42,246 nt of DNA from an uncultured Actinomycetes bacterium (lineage in GTDB: Bacteria; Actinomycetota; Acidimicrobiia; Acidimicrobiales; Acidimicrobilacustridaceae): positions 1 through 42,246 of the forward strand of contig CALBSE010000040.1 in the NCBI GenBank assembly GCA_937927725.1, read 5' to 3'. The translations under genes and the position numbers were made by a program. Positions 32,695 through 41,333 of this stretch are shown here, one piece after another (the stretch's first letter is position 1; the number at the start of each line of letters is the position of its first letter). Under the pieces are notes generated by a model, which saw only the letters and a program-made list of their open reading frames with translations, did no database searches and was not told where the DNA came from.

Positions 32695-32757
32695 GGGACC
32701 ATGGTTCCAAAGACTGTGATTGACAGAGCCGCCAAACGGGTCTCATTGTGTCCCCCC

Positions 32758-35592
32758 ATGGCCGGTCCCCTCGTCATCGTCGAGTCGCCCACGAAGGCGA
32801 AGAAGATCACCGAATTCCTCCGCGGCGAGGACACCGGTGGCGCTTCGCCGACCGTTATCGCGTCTGTTGGCCACATCCGAGATCTCGTTTCCAAAGCGAA
32901 AGAGCTTCCCGAGGGCAAGCAGAAGGAGTGGTGGTCGTACCTGGGCATCGATCCAGACGACGACTTCAAGCCCTATTACAAGGTGTACGACAAGAAGAAG
33001 GACACGGTTGCCGAACTCCGTCGTGCGCTGAAGAACGCCGATGCGCTCTATCTCGCCACCGATGAGGATCGCGAGGGTGAAGCGATCGCGTGGCATTTGT
33101 TGCAGGTTCTGAAGCCACCGAAGGACATGCCGGTTCATCGAATGGTCTTCCACGAGATCACTGCACCAGCGATTCGTGAAGCATTCGCCAATCCGCGTGA
33201 ACTCGACCAGTTGCTTGTCGATGCGCAAGAAACGCGTCGCCTTCTCGATCGCCTCGCTGGTTATGACCTTTCGCAGGTTCTCTGGAAGAAGGTCAACCGC
33301 GGTCTGTCGGCTGGCCGTGTGCAGAGTGTTGCTACTCGACTCGTCGTGGAACGTGAGCGCGAGATCATGGCGTTTGTTTCTGCCGACTGGTGGGACATCA
33401 AAGGCGTGTTCGCCGCGTCGTCAGAGCCAATCCCATTCGGCGCCAAACTCATCGCTCTCGACGGTGTTCGAGTTGCGACTGGAAATGATTTCAATGACGA
33501 CGGCGCACTAACTCGCGACGATCGCGTCATTCTCAATGAAGAAACTGTGACGTCACTCGCGGCTGAGTTGCAGTCCTCGCCGTTCTCCGTTCGTAGCGTT
33601 GAGTCCAAGCCCTATCGCAAGCGTCCGTTCGCTCCGTTCACTACGTCGACGCTGCAGCAGGTTGCCGGTCGCCGGCTCAAGGTGTCGGCAAAGCAGGTCA
33701 TGTCGATGGCCCAAAGCCTGTATCAGCAGGGCTACATCACCTACATGCGAACCGATTCGACGAATCTTTCTGCCGCAGCGGTTGCGGCCGCGAAGAGCGA
33801 AATTACCGAGCGTTACGGCGCGTCGGCGATTGAAGGCAAGCCTCGTACGTGGGGAAAGAAGGCCGCGAATGCGCAAGAAGCGCATGAAGCCATTCGTCCT
33901 GCCGGCGATCGTTTCCGTCGCCCCGAAGAAGTTCGCAACGAGGTTCCGCCTGGTGAAGCTCGACTCTACGAAATCATCTGGCAACGTACAGTTGCGTCGC
34001 AGATGATCGACGCCATCGGCGAAACCGTCACTGTTCGCCTTGGTTCACTCACGGCGAGCGGTCGCGATGCCGAGTTCTCCGCAGCAGGCACGGTTATTAC
34101 TGAGCGCGGTTGGATGCAGGTCGAAGACTGGCGTACCGACGACGTCGACGCAGAAAACGATGACGACACCGAACGTCGTCTCCCGCAGTTGAAGGTCGGC
34201 GACGGTCTTGATGCAACCGAGATCACGCCTGAAGGTCACGCCACAAAGCCGCCGGCGCGTTTCACTGAAGCATCGCTTGTTGGAAAGATGGAAGAACTTG
34301 GCGTTGGTCGACCCTCGACCTACGCGTCGATCATGGAAACCATCCAGGGCCGTGGCTACGTCTGGAAGAAGGGTTCTGCACTCGTTCCTAGTTGGAACGC
34401 ATTCGCGGTGACAACACTTCTCGAACAGCATTTCGCTGAACTTGTTGATTACGACTTCACCGCGAACCTCGAAGCGATTCTCGATCGCATTTCCAATGGC
34501 GACGCGAACAGCGTTGAAACGCTCGCCGAGTTTTATTTCGGGCCGATGGTCGATGGCGCACGCAAAGACGGTCTGCGTGATCTTGTAACGGAACGCCTTC
34601 CGGAAATTGATGCGGCTGCGATCAACACGTTCCTGCTTGGTGACGATCACAACGGAATGCCCGTCATTGCCAAGCCCGGAAAGTTCGGGCCGTACGTGCA
34701 ACGCGGCGACGACACCGCGTCGGTTCCCGACAACTTGCCGCCTGCTGATCTCACGGTTGCGGTGGCGCTTGAACTTCTTGCAATGCCAAAGGGCGGCAAG
34801 CCCATTGGCGAAGATCCTGAAACTGGCCTGACTGTTTTTGTGATGAGCGGTCGTTTTGGTCCGTATGTGCAGCTCGGTGAACTTGAAGATGATCCCGACG
34901 GCAAGCCGCGGCGCGCGTCGTTGTTTAAGTCGATGGATCCTTACGAGGTGACCCTTGAACAGGGTCTCGAGTTGCTTTCCTTCCCGAAGGTGCTTGGCGC
35001 CGACCCCGAAACGGGCAAGGCAATCCGCGCCCAGAACGGCAAGTTCGGTCCGTACCTGACCAAGGGCGACGAAGGCGATGCGGAAAAGCCTGAAACTCGC
35101 AGCCTCGACTCTGAAGAACAGCTCCTTGCGGTCACATTCGAAGATGCACTCGCGCTTTTTGCTGAGCCGCGGCGGTTCGGTAAGCGCGCTCCGAAGCCCC
35201 CGTTGGCTGATCTCGGTGTCGACCCTGCCTCAGGTCGCCCGATGTTGATTAAGGACGGCAAGTTCGGACCGTACGTGACCGACGGCGAGACCAATGCTTC
35301 GCTTCGAGTGGGCGATGTCCCCGAAACGCTCAGCCCCGAACGTGGTGCCGAGCTGCTCCAAGCCCGACGTGACTACATCGCCGAAAATGGCGGCCCGGTG
35401 GCGAAGAAGGCGGTCAAGAAGACCACCAAGAAGAAGGCCACGGCCAAGAAGAGCGCCAAGGCTCGGGCCAAGAAGCCCGACCTGATGACCTCCCGAACCG
35501 TGGGTGCCGGCCAGTCGAAGGCGGCCAAGAAGGCGGCCGCGCGGCCCAATGTCGTGAAGTCGGACTCGCAAATCCTCGATACCGACCGCTGA
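32758..35592 (+). CDS. topA: DNA topoisomerase I (type IA)
   Basis: From the ATG at 32758 the protein has 944 residues. It opens with the TOPRIM domain MAGPLVIVESPTKAKKI, followed by TDEDREGEAIAWH at 101-113. The catalytic tyrosine is Tyr329 in YITYMRTDST. The C-terminus has four topoisomerase repeats of [PDSN]G[KR]FGPY type (near 34680-35280) and no zinc fingers, then a Lys/Ala-rich tail. This is the actinobacterial layout; the tail aids relaxation. The enzyme relaxes negative supercoils. An in-frame ATG at 32701 would add 19 residues, but MAGPLVIV is the usual start. No Shine-Dalgarno sequence is evident. Confidence 0.95.
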   Translation: MAGPLVIVESPTKAKKITEFLRGEDTGGASPTVIASVGHIRDLVSKAKELPEGKQKEWWSYLGIDPDDDFKPYYKVYDKKKDTVAELRRALKNADALYLATDEDREGEAIAWHLLQVLKPPKDMPVHRMVFHEITAPAIREAFANPRELDQLLVDAQETRRLLDRLAGYDLSQVLWKKVNRGLSAGRVQSVATRLVVEREREIMAFVSADWWDIKGVFAASSEPIPFGAKLIALDGVRVATGNDFNDDGALTRDDRVILNEETVTSLAAELQSSPFSVRSVESKPYRKRPFAPFTTSTLQQVAGRRLKVSAKQVMSMAQSLYQQGYITYMRTDSTNLSAAAVAAAKSEITERYGASAIEGKPRTWGKKAANAQEAHEAIRPAGDRFRRPEEVRNEVPPGEARLYEIIWQRTVASQMIDAIGETVTVRLGSLTASGRDAEFSAAGTVITERGWMQVEDWRTDDVDAENDDDTERRLPQLKVGDGLDATEITPEGHATKPPARFTEASLVGKMEELGVGRPSTYASIMETIQGRGYVWKKGSALVPSWNAFAVTTLLEQHFAELVDYDFTANLEAILDRISNGDANSVETLAEFYFGPMVDGARKDGLRDLVTERLPEIDAAAINTFLLGDDHNGMPVIAKPGKFGPYVQRGDDTASVPDNLPPADLTVAVALELLAMPKGGKPIGEDPETGLTVFVMSGRFGPYVQLGELEDDPDGKPRRASLFKSMDPYEVTLEQGLELLSFPKVLGADPETGKAIRAQNGKFGPYLTKGDEGDAEKPETRSLDSEEQLLAVTFEDALALFAEPRRFGKRAPKPPLADLGVDPASGRPMLIKDGKFGPYVTDGETNASLRVGDVPETLSPERGAELLQARRDYIAENGGPVAKKAVKKTTKKKATAKKSAKARAKKPDLMTSRTVGAGQSKAAKKAAARPNVVKSDSQILDTDR

Positions 35593-35645
35593 CCCTCACC
35601 GGGGTGGTGCTCAGCGCCGTCGGGGACCTCTCCTAGGCTCATCAC

Positions 35646-37325
35646 ATGGCTGTGCCTCGCCCCGATCCGCGGGACGACGCCGATCCCCCCGAGGATGCAA
35701 CGCCCGTCGAGGCCCCTGGCCCCGACGTTGACGCGACCATCCCGGGCTGGACTCGGGCATCGCTCTTCGGTGAAGACACCGAAACGATTTTCACGAAAGA
35801 CCCCTCGGATCGTCCGGGGTTTCACGTCCGCCTGTTTGGCAGTCACGAGTTTTTCCGACTTTGGCTCGTGCAGGTGGTGTCGGCGACAGGTGATTGGCTG
35901 GGCTTCTCGGCGATCATTCTTCTCGCCGCGACAATCGGTGGCGGCGCTGGTGCTGGTGCGATCTCGCTGGTGATGGCTGCTCGCATCGTGCCCGGGTTCT
36001 TCTTTGGCCCGCTCGCCGGTGTGCTCGTTGATCGCTGGGACCGAAAAAAGGTCATGGTCACGTGCGATCTCGGTCGCGCACTCGTAATGGTCTTGCTTCC
36101 GTTTGTGAGCGATGTCATTGGTCTTGTTCTCGCGTCGCTCGTGCTTGAGGTGCTCACACTTCTGTGGGGACCAGCAAAGGATTCGGAAGTACCGAACCTT
36201 GTGCCGCACGAACATCTCACAACAGCGAATTCACTTTCGCTTGCTGCTGCGTACGGGACCTTCCCGTTTGCCTCGTTGCTCTTCGCGTTGCTCGCGGGTT
36301 TGTCGGTGTGGATCGGACACGTTCCTGGACTCGGTTGGCTCGAGAACAATCAGATGGCCTTCGCGTTCTACGTCGACGGTATGACCTTTGTGTTTTCGGC
36401 ATGGATGATCAGTCGCCTGCCATTACCGAAACGCGAACGGCGTGTGAAGTCCACGGCCGAAGACGAACGTCGGGTCGACATCAAAGCCACGATCGAAGAA
36501 CTGCGCGAGGGCTGGAACGAAATTTGGAAGAACCACACCGTTCGCGCAGTGAACTTGGGCCTTGCCACCGGCCTTATCGGCGGCGGCATGCTCATCCCCC
36601 TTGGCGCGGTGTTCTCCACTGAAGTACTCGATGCCGGCGCCGCGGGTTATGGATTGTTCACCACTGCGCTTGGGTTCGGCGTTGCCATTGGTGTTGTTGG
36701 CGTGTCAGCGTTCCAGAAGCGACTCCCGCAAACGTCAACATTCACCGCCGCGTTGTTCGCTGCCGGCATTGCGCTGTTCTGCGCTGCGTCATCGTCTTCG
36801 TTGTGGGTGGCTGTGATCTTCGTCGGCATCATGGGCATCGCTGTTGGCCCGGTGTACGTCCTTGGTTTCGCGATGTTGCAGCAAGAAGTTGCCGACGATC
36901 TTCGTGGTCGCGTGTTCAGCTCGCTCAACACACTCGTTCGTATGTGCGTACTCGTCGCGATGGTCGCTGGTCCGTTGCTCGCAGCAATCCTTGGACGGAT
37001 CGCCTCAACACTGATCAATAACCGAGTCGATATTGCGGGCAAGACCGTCGAACTGCCGGGCGTTCGTCTCGCGTTGTGGCTTGCCGCAACCATCATCATC
37101 GCCGCAGGTTTTGCTGCAGGCGCGTCGTTGCGTGCCGGGCAGCGCGTAAAGCGCGCCGATGAATCAGATCATCCGTCGCGTCCGAATCCGCCCGACCCGC
37201 AAGCATTGGATTTCACGCCGATTGATCTCCGACCTGCCGGTCCAATGCCCGAACCTCATCCAGATGACGTCGGTCCCGAAGGTCCCACCTTCATTCCTCC
37301 GCCACCATTTGGAGATCCGATATGA
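35646..37325 (+). CDS. MFS transporter
   Basis: This 559-residue protein has a long hydrophilic, acidic N-terminus (1-70), about 12 transmembrane segments and a Pro/Asp-rich cytoplasmic tail. The GVLVDRWDRKKVMVTCDLGR run is the loop-2/3 MFS signature. GLATGLIGGGMLIPLGAVF and LGFGVAIGVVGVSAF are typical helices. It is likely a drug or solute exporter; the substrate is unknown. Its stop overlaps the tmk start at ATGA, so it is translationally coupled to tmk, an arrangement seen in some actinobacteria. Confidence 0.88.
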   Translation: MAVPRPDPRDDADPPEDATPVEAPGPDVDATIPGWTRASLFGEDTETIFTKDPSDRPGFHVRLFGSHEFFRLWLVQVVSATGDWLGFSAIILLAATIGGGAGAGAISLVMAARIVPGFFFGPLAGVLVDRWDRKKVMVTCDLGRALVMVLLPFVSDVIGLVLASLVLEVLTLLWGPAKDSEVPNLVPHEHLTTANSLSLAAAYGTFPFASLLFALLAGLSVWIGHVPGLGWLENNQMAFAFYVDGMTFVFSAWMISRLPLPKRERRVKSTAEDERRVDIKATIEELREGWNEIWKNHTVRAVNLGLATGLIGGGMLIPLGAVFSTEVLDAGAAGYGLFTTALGFGVAIGVVGVSAFQKRLPQTSTFTAALFAAGIALFCAASSSSLWVAVIFVGIMGIAVGPVYVLGFAMLQQEVADDLRGRVFSSLNTLVRMCVLVAMVAGPLLAAILGRIASTLINNRVDIAGKTVELPGVRLALWLAATIIIAAGFAAGASLRAGQRVKRADESDHPSRPNPPDPQALDFTPIDLRPAGPMPEPHPDDVGPEGPTFIPPPPFGDPI

Positions 37326-37933
37326 CTCGCGGCAAGTTCATTGCCTTCGAAGGGGGCGAGGCATGCGGAAAGTCCACTCAGTCGGCGCGCTTGGCCGAGG
37401 CACTCGATGCGGTCCTTACTCGCGAACCGGGCGGAACGGTCATTGGCGCGCAGCTTCGAGCGGTACTTCTCGATCCAAAGACAGTCGACCTTTCTGACCG
37501 CGCCGAAGCGCTTTTGATGGCAGCCGATCGCGCCCAACACGTTGCCGAACTCGTCGAACCGGCATTGGCCTCTGGTCGTCACGTTGTGACCGACCGGTTC
37601 GCGGGTTCATCAATCGCGTATCAGGGGCACGGCCGCGGCTTACCGATTAACGAAATTCGCGATCTTTCCCTTTGGGCCACAGGCGGCGTGTGGCCTGACC
37701 TGATCATCCTCTTGGACGTTCCCGAGGCCGAGGCTGATCGTCGTCTTGGTGCTGCTCGAGATCGTATGGAGGCCGAACCGGCGGCATTTCATTCGGCCGT
37801 TCTTTCCGGCTTTCGGGCTCAGGCCGACGCGGAACCCGATCGCTGGGTGATCATCGATGGCACCCCGTCGATTGATGAGGTGTCAGCGGCAGTGTCCGCT
37901 GCGGTCGCTGAGCGGCTACAACTGCCTCTGTGA
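37322..37933 (+). CDS. tmk: Thymidylate kinase
   Basis: The 203-residue protein has KFIAFEGGEACGKSTQ (P-loop, residues 5-20), LTREPGGTVIGAQLR (the ERP-like/RGD region), VTDRFAGSSIAYQGHGRGL (the DRY-like motif) and a final LDVPEAEADRR. It phosphorylates dTMP to dTDP. The P-loop has Ala-Cys where Gly-Ala is common. It overlaps holB at GTGA, so the MFS gene, tmk and holB form one coupled transcript. Confidence 0.94.
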   Translation: MTRGKFIAFEGGEACGKSTQSARLAEALDAVLTREPGGTVIGAQLRAVLLDPKTVDLSDRAEALLMAADRAQHVAELVEPALASGRHVVTDRFAGSSIAYQGHGRGLPINEIRDLSLWATGGVWPDLIILLDVPEAEADRRLGAARDRMEAEPAAFHSAVLSGFRAQADAEPDRWVIIDGTPSIDEVSAAVSAAVAERLQLPL

Positions 37934-39024
37934 CATCACGCACCGACTACCCGCCGCTGTCGGCGGAACTTGCCGGTATCGATCTGTGGGCCAACGTTGT
38001 TGGTCAGGACGATGCCATTGGCGAACTGCGCGCTGGCGTGAACGCGCCAGTGCACGCGTATTTGCTCGTCGGTCCGCGCGGAAGCGGAAAGCGCGAGTTG
38101 GCTCGCGCGTTTGCTGCAGCACTCGTAAGTCGTGATCGAACAGGCGGCGATGCCGTTCGACAGGCACGTATGGCCCTTACGCAGAACCACGCTGACATCA
38201 CTGAGTTTGAGCGTGTCGGCGCGTCAATCTCTGCAGAGCAAGCCGACACGATCATTGCGACCGCTGCACGTTCATCGATTGAAAATGGTCCGAAGGTATT
38301 AATCCTCGACGAATTCCACCTCGTCACAACTGCAGCGCCGAAGTTGCTCAAGACCATTGAAGAACCGCCGGCCGGCACAGTGTTTGTTGTTCTTGCTGAC
38401 GATGTTCCAAATGATCTCGTGACAATCGCCAGTCGTTGTGTGCGCATCGACCTTGCAACGATCACCGACGAACTCATCACTGAGCGACTGATTTCCGAAG
38501 GCGTAGCGCCGGAACGTGCTGCCGACGCTGCTGCTGCGGCAGTTGGCGACCTTGGTCGTGCGCGGCTGTTGGCAACCGACGAGCGACTCGCGTTGCGCCG
38601 CGCCGCGTGGCGCGCAGTTCCTGATCGCCTTGATGGCACAGGGGCCCGCGCTATCGAAACTGCCGATGATTTATTGGCGATGATCGATGACGCGATGGCA
38701 CCGTTGGTGGAATCGCATGCAGCGGAAGTCGCCGAGTTCGCGGAACTCGTGGCCGCTCGCGGCGAACGCGGTTCGGGTCGAAAGCAGTTCGAAGATCGCC
38801 ACAAGCGCGAAGTTCGTCGCTACCGCACCGACGAGATCCGGGCCGGACTCACTGAATTGTCCCGCCGATACCGAGATGACCTCGCCGCTTCGCCCCGACC
38901 CGCCGATGTGGCCGCAGCAATCGACGACATCGCCAACCTCGCCGGCAATCTCGTCCGAAACCCCAACGAACGCCTGCAATTGGTGGCGCTCTTTTCGAAA
39001 TTGGGCCGGCCTCGTCGTCCGTAG
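37930..39024 (+). CDS. holB: DNA polymerase III delta' subunit (zinc-less form)
   Basis: From the GTG at 37930, the 364-residue protein carries VGQDDAIGELRAGVN, the P-loop LLVGPRGSGKREL, LILDEFHLVTTAAPKLLKTIEEPP, and ASRCVRI (sensor 1/SRC region), as in clamp loader subunits. The segment that in other delta' proteins holds four zinc cysteines reads LVSRDRTGGDAVRQARMALTQNHAD, with no cysteine. The C-terminal helical domain binds the other loader subunits. It loads the sliding clamp. Confidence 0.88.
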   Translation: MTSRTDYPPLSAELAGIDLWANVVGQDDAIGELRAGVNAPVHAYLLVGPRGSGKRELARAFAAALVSRDRTGGDAVRQARMALTQNHADITEFERVGASISAEQADTIIATAARSSIENGPKVLILDEFHLVTTAAPKLLKTIEEPPAGTVFVVLADDVPNDLVTIASRCVRIDLATITDELITERLISEGVAPERAADAAAAAVGDLGRARLLATDERLALRRAAWRAVPDRLDGTGARAIETADDLLAMIDDAMAPLVESHAAEVAEFAELVAARGERGSGRKQFEDRHKREVRRYRTDEIRAGLTELSRRYRDDLAASPRPADVAAAIDDIANLAGNLVRNPNERLQLVALFSKLGRPRRP

Positions 39025-39097
39025 TCCGAGGATCACGCAGTGCTGACGGGTGCCGAGTGGGTCCGATCGGAGCCGGCGGCTAACCTCATCGCTTCCC

Positions 39098-39170
39098 GCC
39101 CGGGTAGCTCAGACGGCAGAGCAGCTCACTCGTAATGAGCAGGTCAGGAGTTCGATTCTCCTCTCGGGCT
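39098..39170 (+). tRNA. tRNA-Thr (anticodon CGT)
   Basis: A full cloverleaf is seen: acceptor GCCCGGG (39098-39104) with CTCGGGC (39163-39169), D-stem GCTC/GAGC, anticodon stem GCTCA/TGAGC with loop CTCGTAA (anticodon CGT at 39131-39133), and T-stem AGGAG/CTCCT with loop TTCGATT. CCA is not encoded. A weak -10-like TAACCT lies 12 nt upstream. tRNA-Thr also follows holB in M. tuberculosis. Confidence 0.97.
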
Positions 39171-39173
39171 CTG

Positions 39174-39752
39174 ATGGCCAATCAAGATGCGTTTGCCGAA
39201 CAGGCAATGGAGTACATGCCGCAGCTGTATTCCACCGCGCTGCGAATGACGCATAACGCCTCCGATGCCGAGGATCTCGTCCAAGAGACCTACCTGAAGG
39301 CCTACAAAGGATTTGCAGGCTTTGAGCAGGGCACCAATCTGCGGGCCTGGATGTTCCGGATCCTCACCAACACCTACATCAACTCCTATCGCTCAAAGAA
39401 GCGTCGTCCCGACGAGACCGAGCTTGATGATGTTGAGGACTTCTACCTGTATCGCCGCATGGGTGGTCTGGAAGCGGCTCGTGCCTCTCGCAGCGCCGAG
39501 GATGAACTCATGGACTACTTCACCGACGCGGAGGTGCAGGAGGCGATCGACGCCCTTCCCGAGACCTATCGCTTGGCGGTGCTGCTCAGTGATGTCGACG
39601 GGTTGTCGTACAAGGAAATCGCTGAAGATCTCGATATTCCGATCGGAACCGTGATGAGTCGGCTCCATCGTGGAAGAAAAGCGCTCCAAAAGCAGTTACA
39701 TGACTTCGCCATTGAGCGAGGACTGGCCGACACTGTCCCCGAGGCCCCCTGA
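39174..39752 (+). CDS. sigR: SigR/SigH-like ECF sigma factor
   Basis: The 192-residue factor has region 2 (QLYSTALRMTHNASDAEDLVQETYLKAYKGF) and region 4 (LPETYRLAVLLSDVDGLSYKEIAEDLDIPIGTVMSRLHRGRK, shown in part). It belongs to the SigR/SigH group that responds to thiol-oxidative stress. The ATG lies only 3 nt after the tRNA 3' end, without a ribosome-binding site; no other in-frame start fits homologues as well. The zinc anti-sigma gene follows by 8 nt. Confidence 0.9.
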   Translation: MANQDAFAEQAMEYMPQLYSTALRMTHNASDAEDLVQETYLKAYKGFAGFEQGTNLRAWMFRILTNTYINSYRSKKRRPDETELDDVEDFYLYRRMGGLEAARASRSAEDELMDYFTDAEVQEAIDALPETYRLAVLLSDVDGLSYKEIAEDLDIPIGTVMSRLHRGRKALQKQLHDFAIERGLADTVPEAP

Positions 39753-39760
39753 GAACCGCC

Positions 39761-40093
39761 ATGACCCACGACCACGACTCCACTCCCGTCACGCCAAATG
39801 CCGGGACACCTGACTGCGAACGGGCGTTGGCCGAGGTCTACACGTTCCTTGATCAGGAACTGAACGAGGCGCACCGGACCGAGATCATGGCCCACCTCGA
39901 GGCTTGCAGCCCCTGCTTCGAGGCCTTTGATTTCGAAGCGGAACTCCGGATGGTCATCACGACGAAGACGCATTCGGTGGAGGTGCCCGAGACCCTCCGG
40001 ATCCGGATCGAGGAGAAGCTCACCTATCTCCGGATCCAAGGTTCAGGCGCAATTGGGTCCGACGATGGCGGAGAGCCCGGCCGCGGGGCCTAG
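39761..40093 (+). CDS. rsrA: RsrA/RshA-like zinc anti-sigma factor
   Basis: The 110-residue protein has a zinc anti-sigma motif: Cys19 in GTPDCERA, then HLEACSPC (His45-x3-Cys49-x2-Cys52). In RsrA this zinc site forms a disulfide under oxidative stress and releases SigR. The gene follows sigR by 8 nt and is co-transcribed. The acidic C-terminus is unremarkable. Confidence 0.9.
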   Translation: MTHDHDSTPVTPNAGTPDCERALAEVYTFLDQELNEAHRTEIMAHLEACSPCFEAFDFEAELRMVITTKTHSVEVPETLRIRIEEKLTYLRIQGSGAIGSDDGGEPGRGA

Positions 40094-40103
40094 GATCTCA
40101 GTC

Positions 40104-40238
40104 ATGGAACTTCTGTTCGCAAAGGTTTGGGCGTTTTGGATTGCGCCGGCACTCCTGCTGCCGACGATCCTGATTCTGCTGGTCATCATCGGCCTGTACC
40201 TGAAGAAGGTCGTCGCCCCCCGCTATCCCAAGCGCTGA
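40104..40238 (+). CDS. 44-residue membrane protein
   Basis: The frame begins MELLFAKVWAFWIAPALLLP, continues with a hydrophobic stretch (to about residue 33) and ends with a basic KKVVAPRYPKR. It starts 10 nt after the anti-sigma gene and ends 5 nt before the zincin gene, so it is in the same transcript. The function is unknown. Confidence 0.6.
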   Translation: MELLFAKVWAFWIAPALLLPTILILLVIIGLYLKKVVAPRYPKR

Positions 40239-40243
40239 GCAAC

Positions 40244-41317
40244 GTGGCCGCAGCGGTCGATTGGGGTGTGGCCGAAATGGTCGCGACCCGCACCGCGAAG
40301 AAGGATCCCTTCGCTGCCAGTTACCACTACCAATCGCTGCAGCCCGACTTCGATCGACTGACTGCTGTCGCGGAAGAACTTGTGGCCCAAGAGACCGGGC
40401 TGCGGTCGCTTGCTGGTCCCGCCCGCGCTCGTGTCACTGATCGGCCCGGATGGATTCGCGCCAACCTCGCGTCGTTCCAACGGCTTTTGGCACCGATGCT
40501 CGACAAATTTGGTGACCGCGTTTCGTCGAGTCGTGTTGCTCCGATCACAGCACGACTCGCCGGGGCAGAACTCGGCGTTGTTTTGGGTTGGATGTCGGCG
40601 AGAGTCTTAGGTCAGTACGACCTCCTCGTTATCGAAGAAGAAAATCCGCAAGACCAGGACATCGTCTATTACGTCGGACCAAATGTTCTTGCCCTTGAAA
40701 AGCAGTTTGCGTTTCCCCCTGAAGAGTTCCGCATGTGGCTGGCATTGCACGAGGTCACACATCGAGCCCAGTTCACCGGTGTTCCGTGGTTGCGCCAACA
40801 CTTCCTTGGTCTTGTGCACGAAACGATGAACACGATCGATCCCGATCCGGCGCGTATGAGTGAAACGATCGCGCGGGTCACTGCAGCGATTCGCTCAGGT
40901 CAAAAACCGTTGGCCGATGGTGGATTGATGAATCTCATCGCGAGTCCTGAACAGCGCGCGGTGCTTGATCAGGTAAGCGGCATGATGAGCCTTCTCGAAG
41001 GACATGGCGACATCACGATGGATCGCGCCGGACACAACCTGGTGCCCAGTGCCGATCGATTCGGAAAAGTTCTGCGCGAACGACGCGAGTCAGCGCGCGG
41101 AATGGCTCGCATCTTTCAGCAACTGATTGGTTTGCAGGCGAAGTTGGCGCAATACGCGCAGGGTGAAGCATTCATTACCGATGTTGAACGTGCCGGCGGT
41201 CAGCAGTTGTTGTCACGTGCGTGGGAAAGCCCTGAGAATCTTCCGAGCATCCTCGAAATCCGCGACCCACAACTGTGGATCGATCGGATGGGCGCCGCTC
41301 TTCCGGTTGCCGGCTGA
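40244..41317 (+). CDS. DUF2342 zinc-dependent metalloprotease-like protein (F420-biosynthesis-associated family)
   Basis: From the GTG at 40244, the 357-residue protein has VDWGVAEMVA at the start, then HEVTH (169-173, HExxH zinc motif) within LALHEVTHRAQF, and LEGHGD at 251-256, the usual third-ligand region of the family. It is annotated as DUF2342 or as coenzyme F420 biosynthesis associated, and is restricted to actinobacteria. The enzymatic substrate is unknown. It precedes tilS, as in many actinobacteria. Confidence 0.85.
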   Translation: MAAAVDWGVAEMVATRTAKKDPFAASYHYQSLQPDFDRLTAVAEELVAQETGLRSLAGPARARVTDRPGWIRANLASFQRLLAPMLDKFGDRVSSSRVAPITARLAGAELGVVLGWMSARVLGQYDLLVIEEENPQDQDIVYYVGPNVLALEKQFAFPPEEFRMWLALHEVTHRAQFTGVPWLRQHFLGLVHETMNTIDPDPARMSETIARVTAAIRSGQKPLADGGLMNLIASPEQRAVLDQVSGMMSLLEGHGDITMDRAGHNLVPSADRFGKVLRERRESARGMARIFQQLIGLQAKLAQYAQGEAFITDVERAGGQQLLSRAWESPENLPSILEIRDPQLWIDRMGAALPVAG

Positions 41318-41333
41318 ACGAAATCGATTTGCT

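Noticed and set aside
32524..32757. N-terminal extension of topA
   Set aside because: The extension overlaps the divergent cupin gene and the hairpin. Known TopA starts at MAGPLVIVESP.
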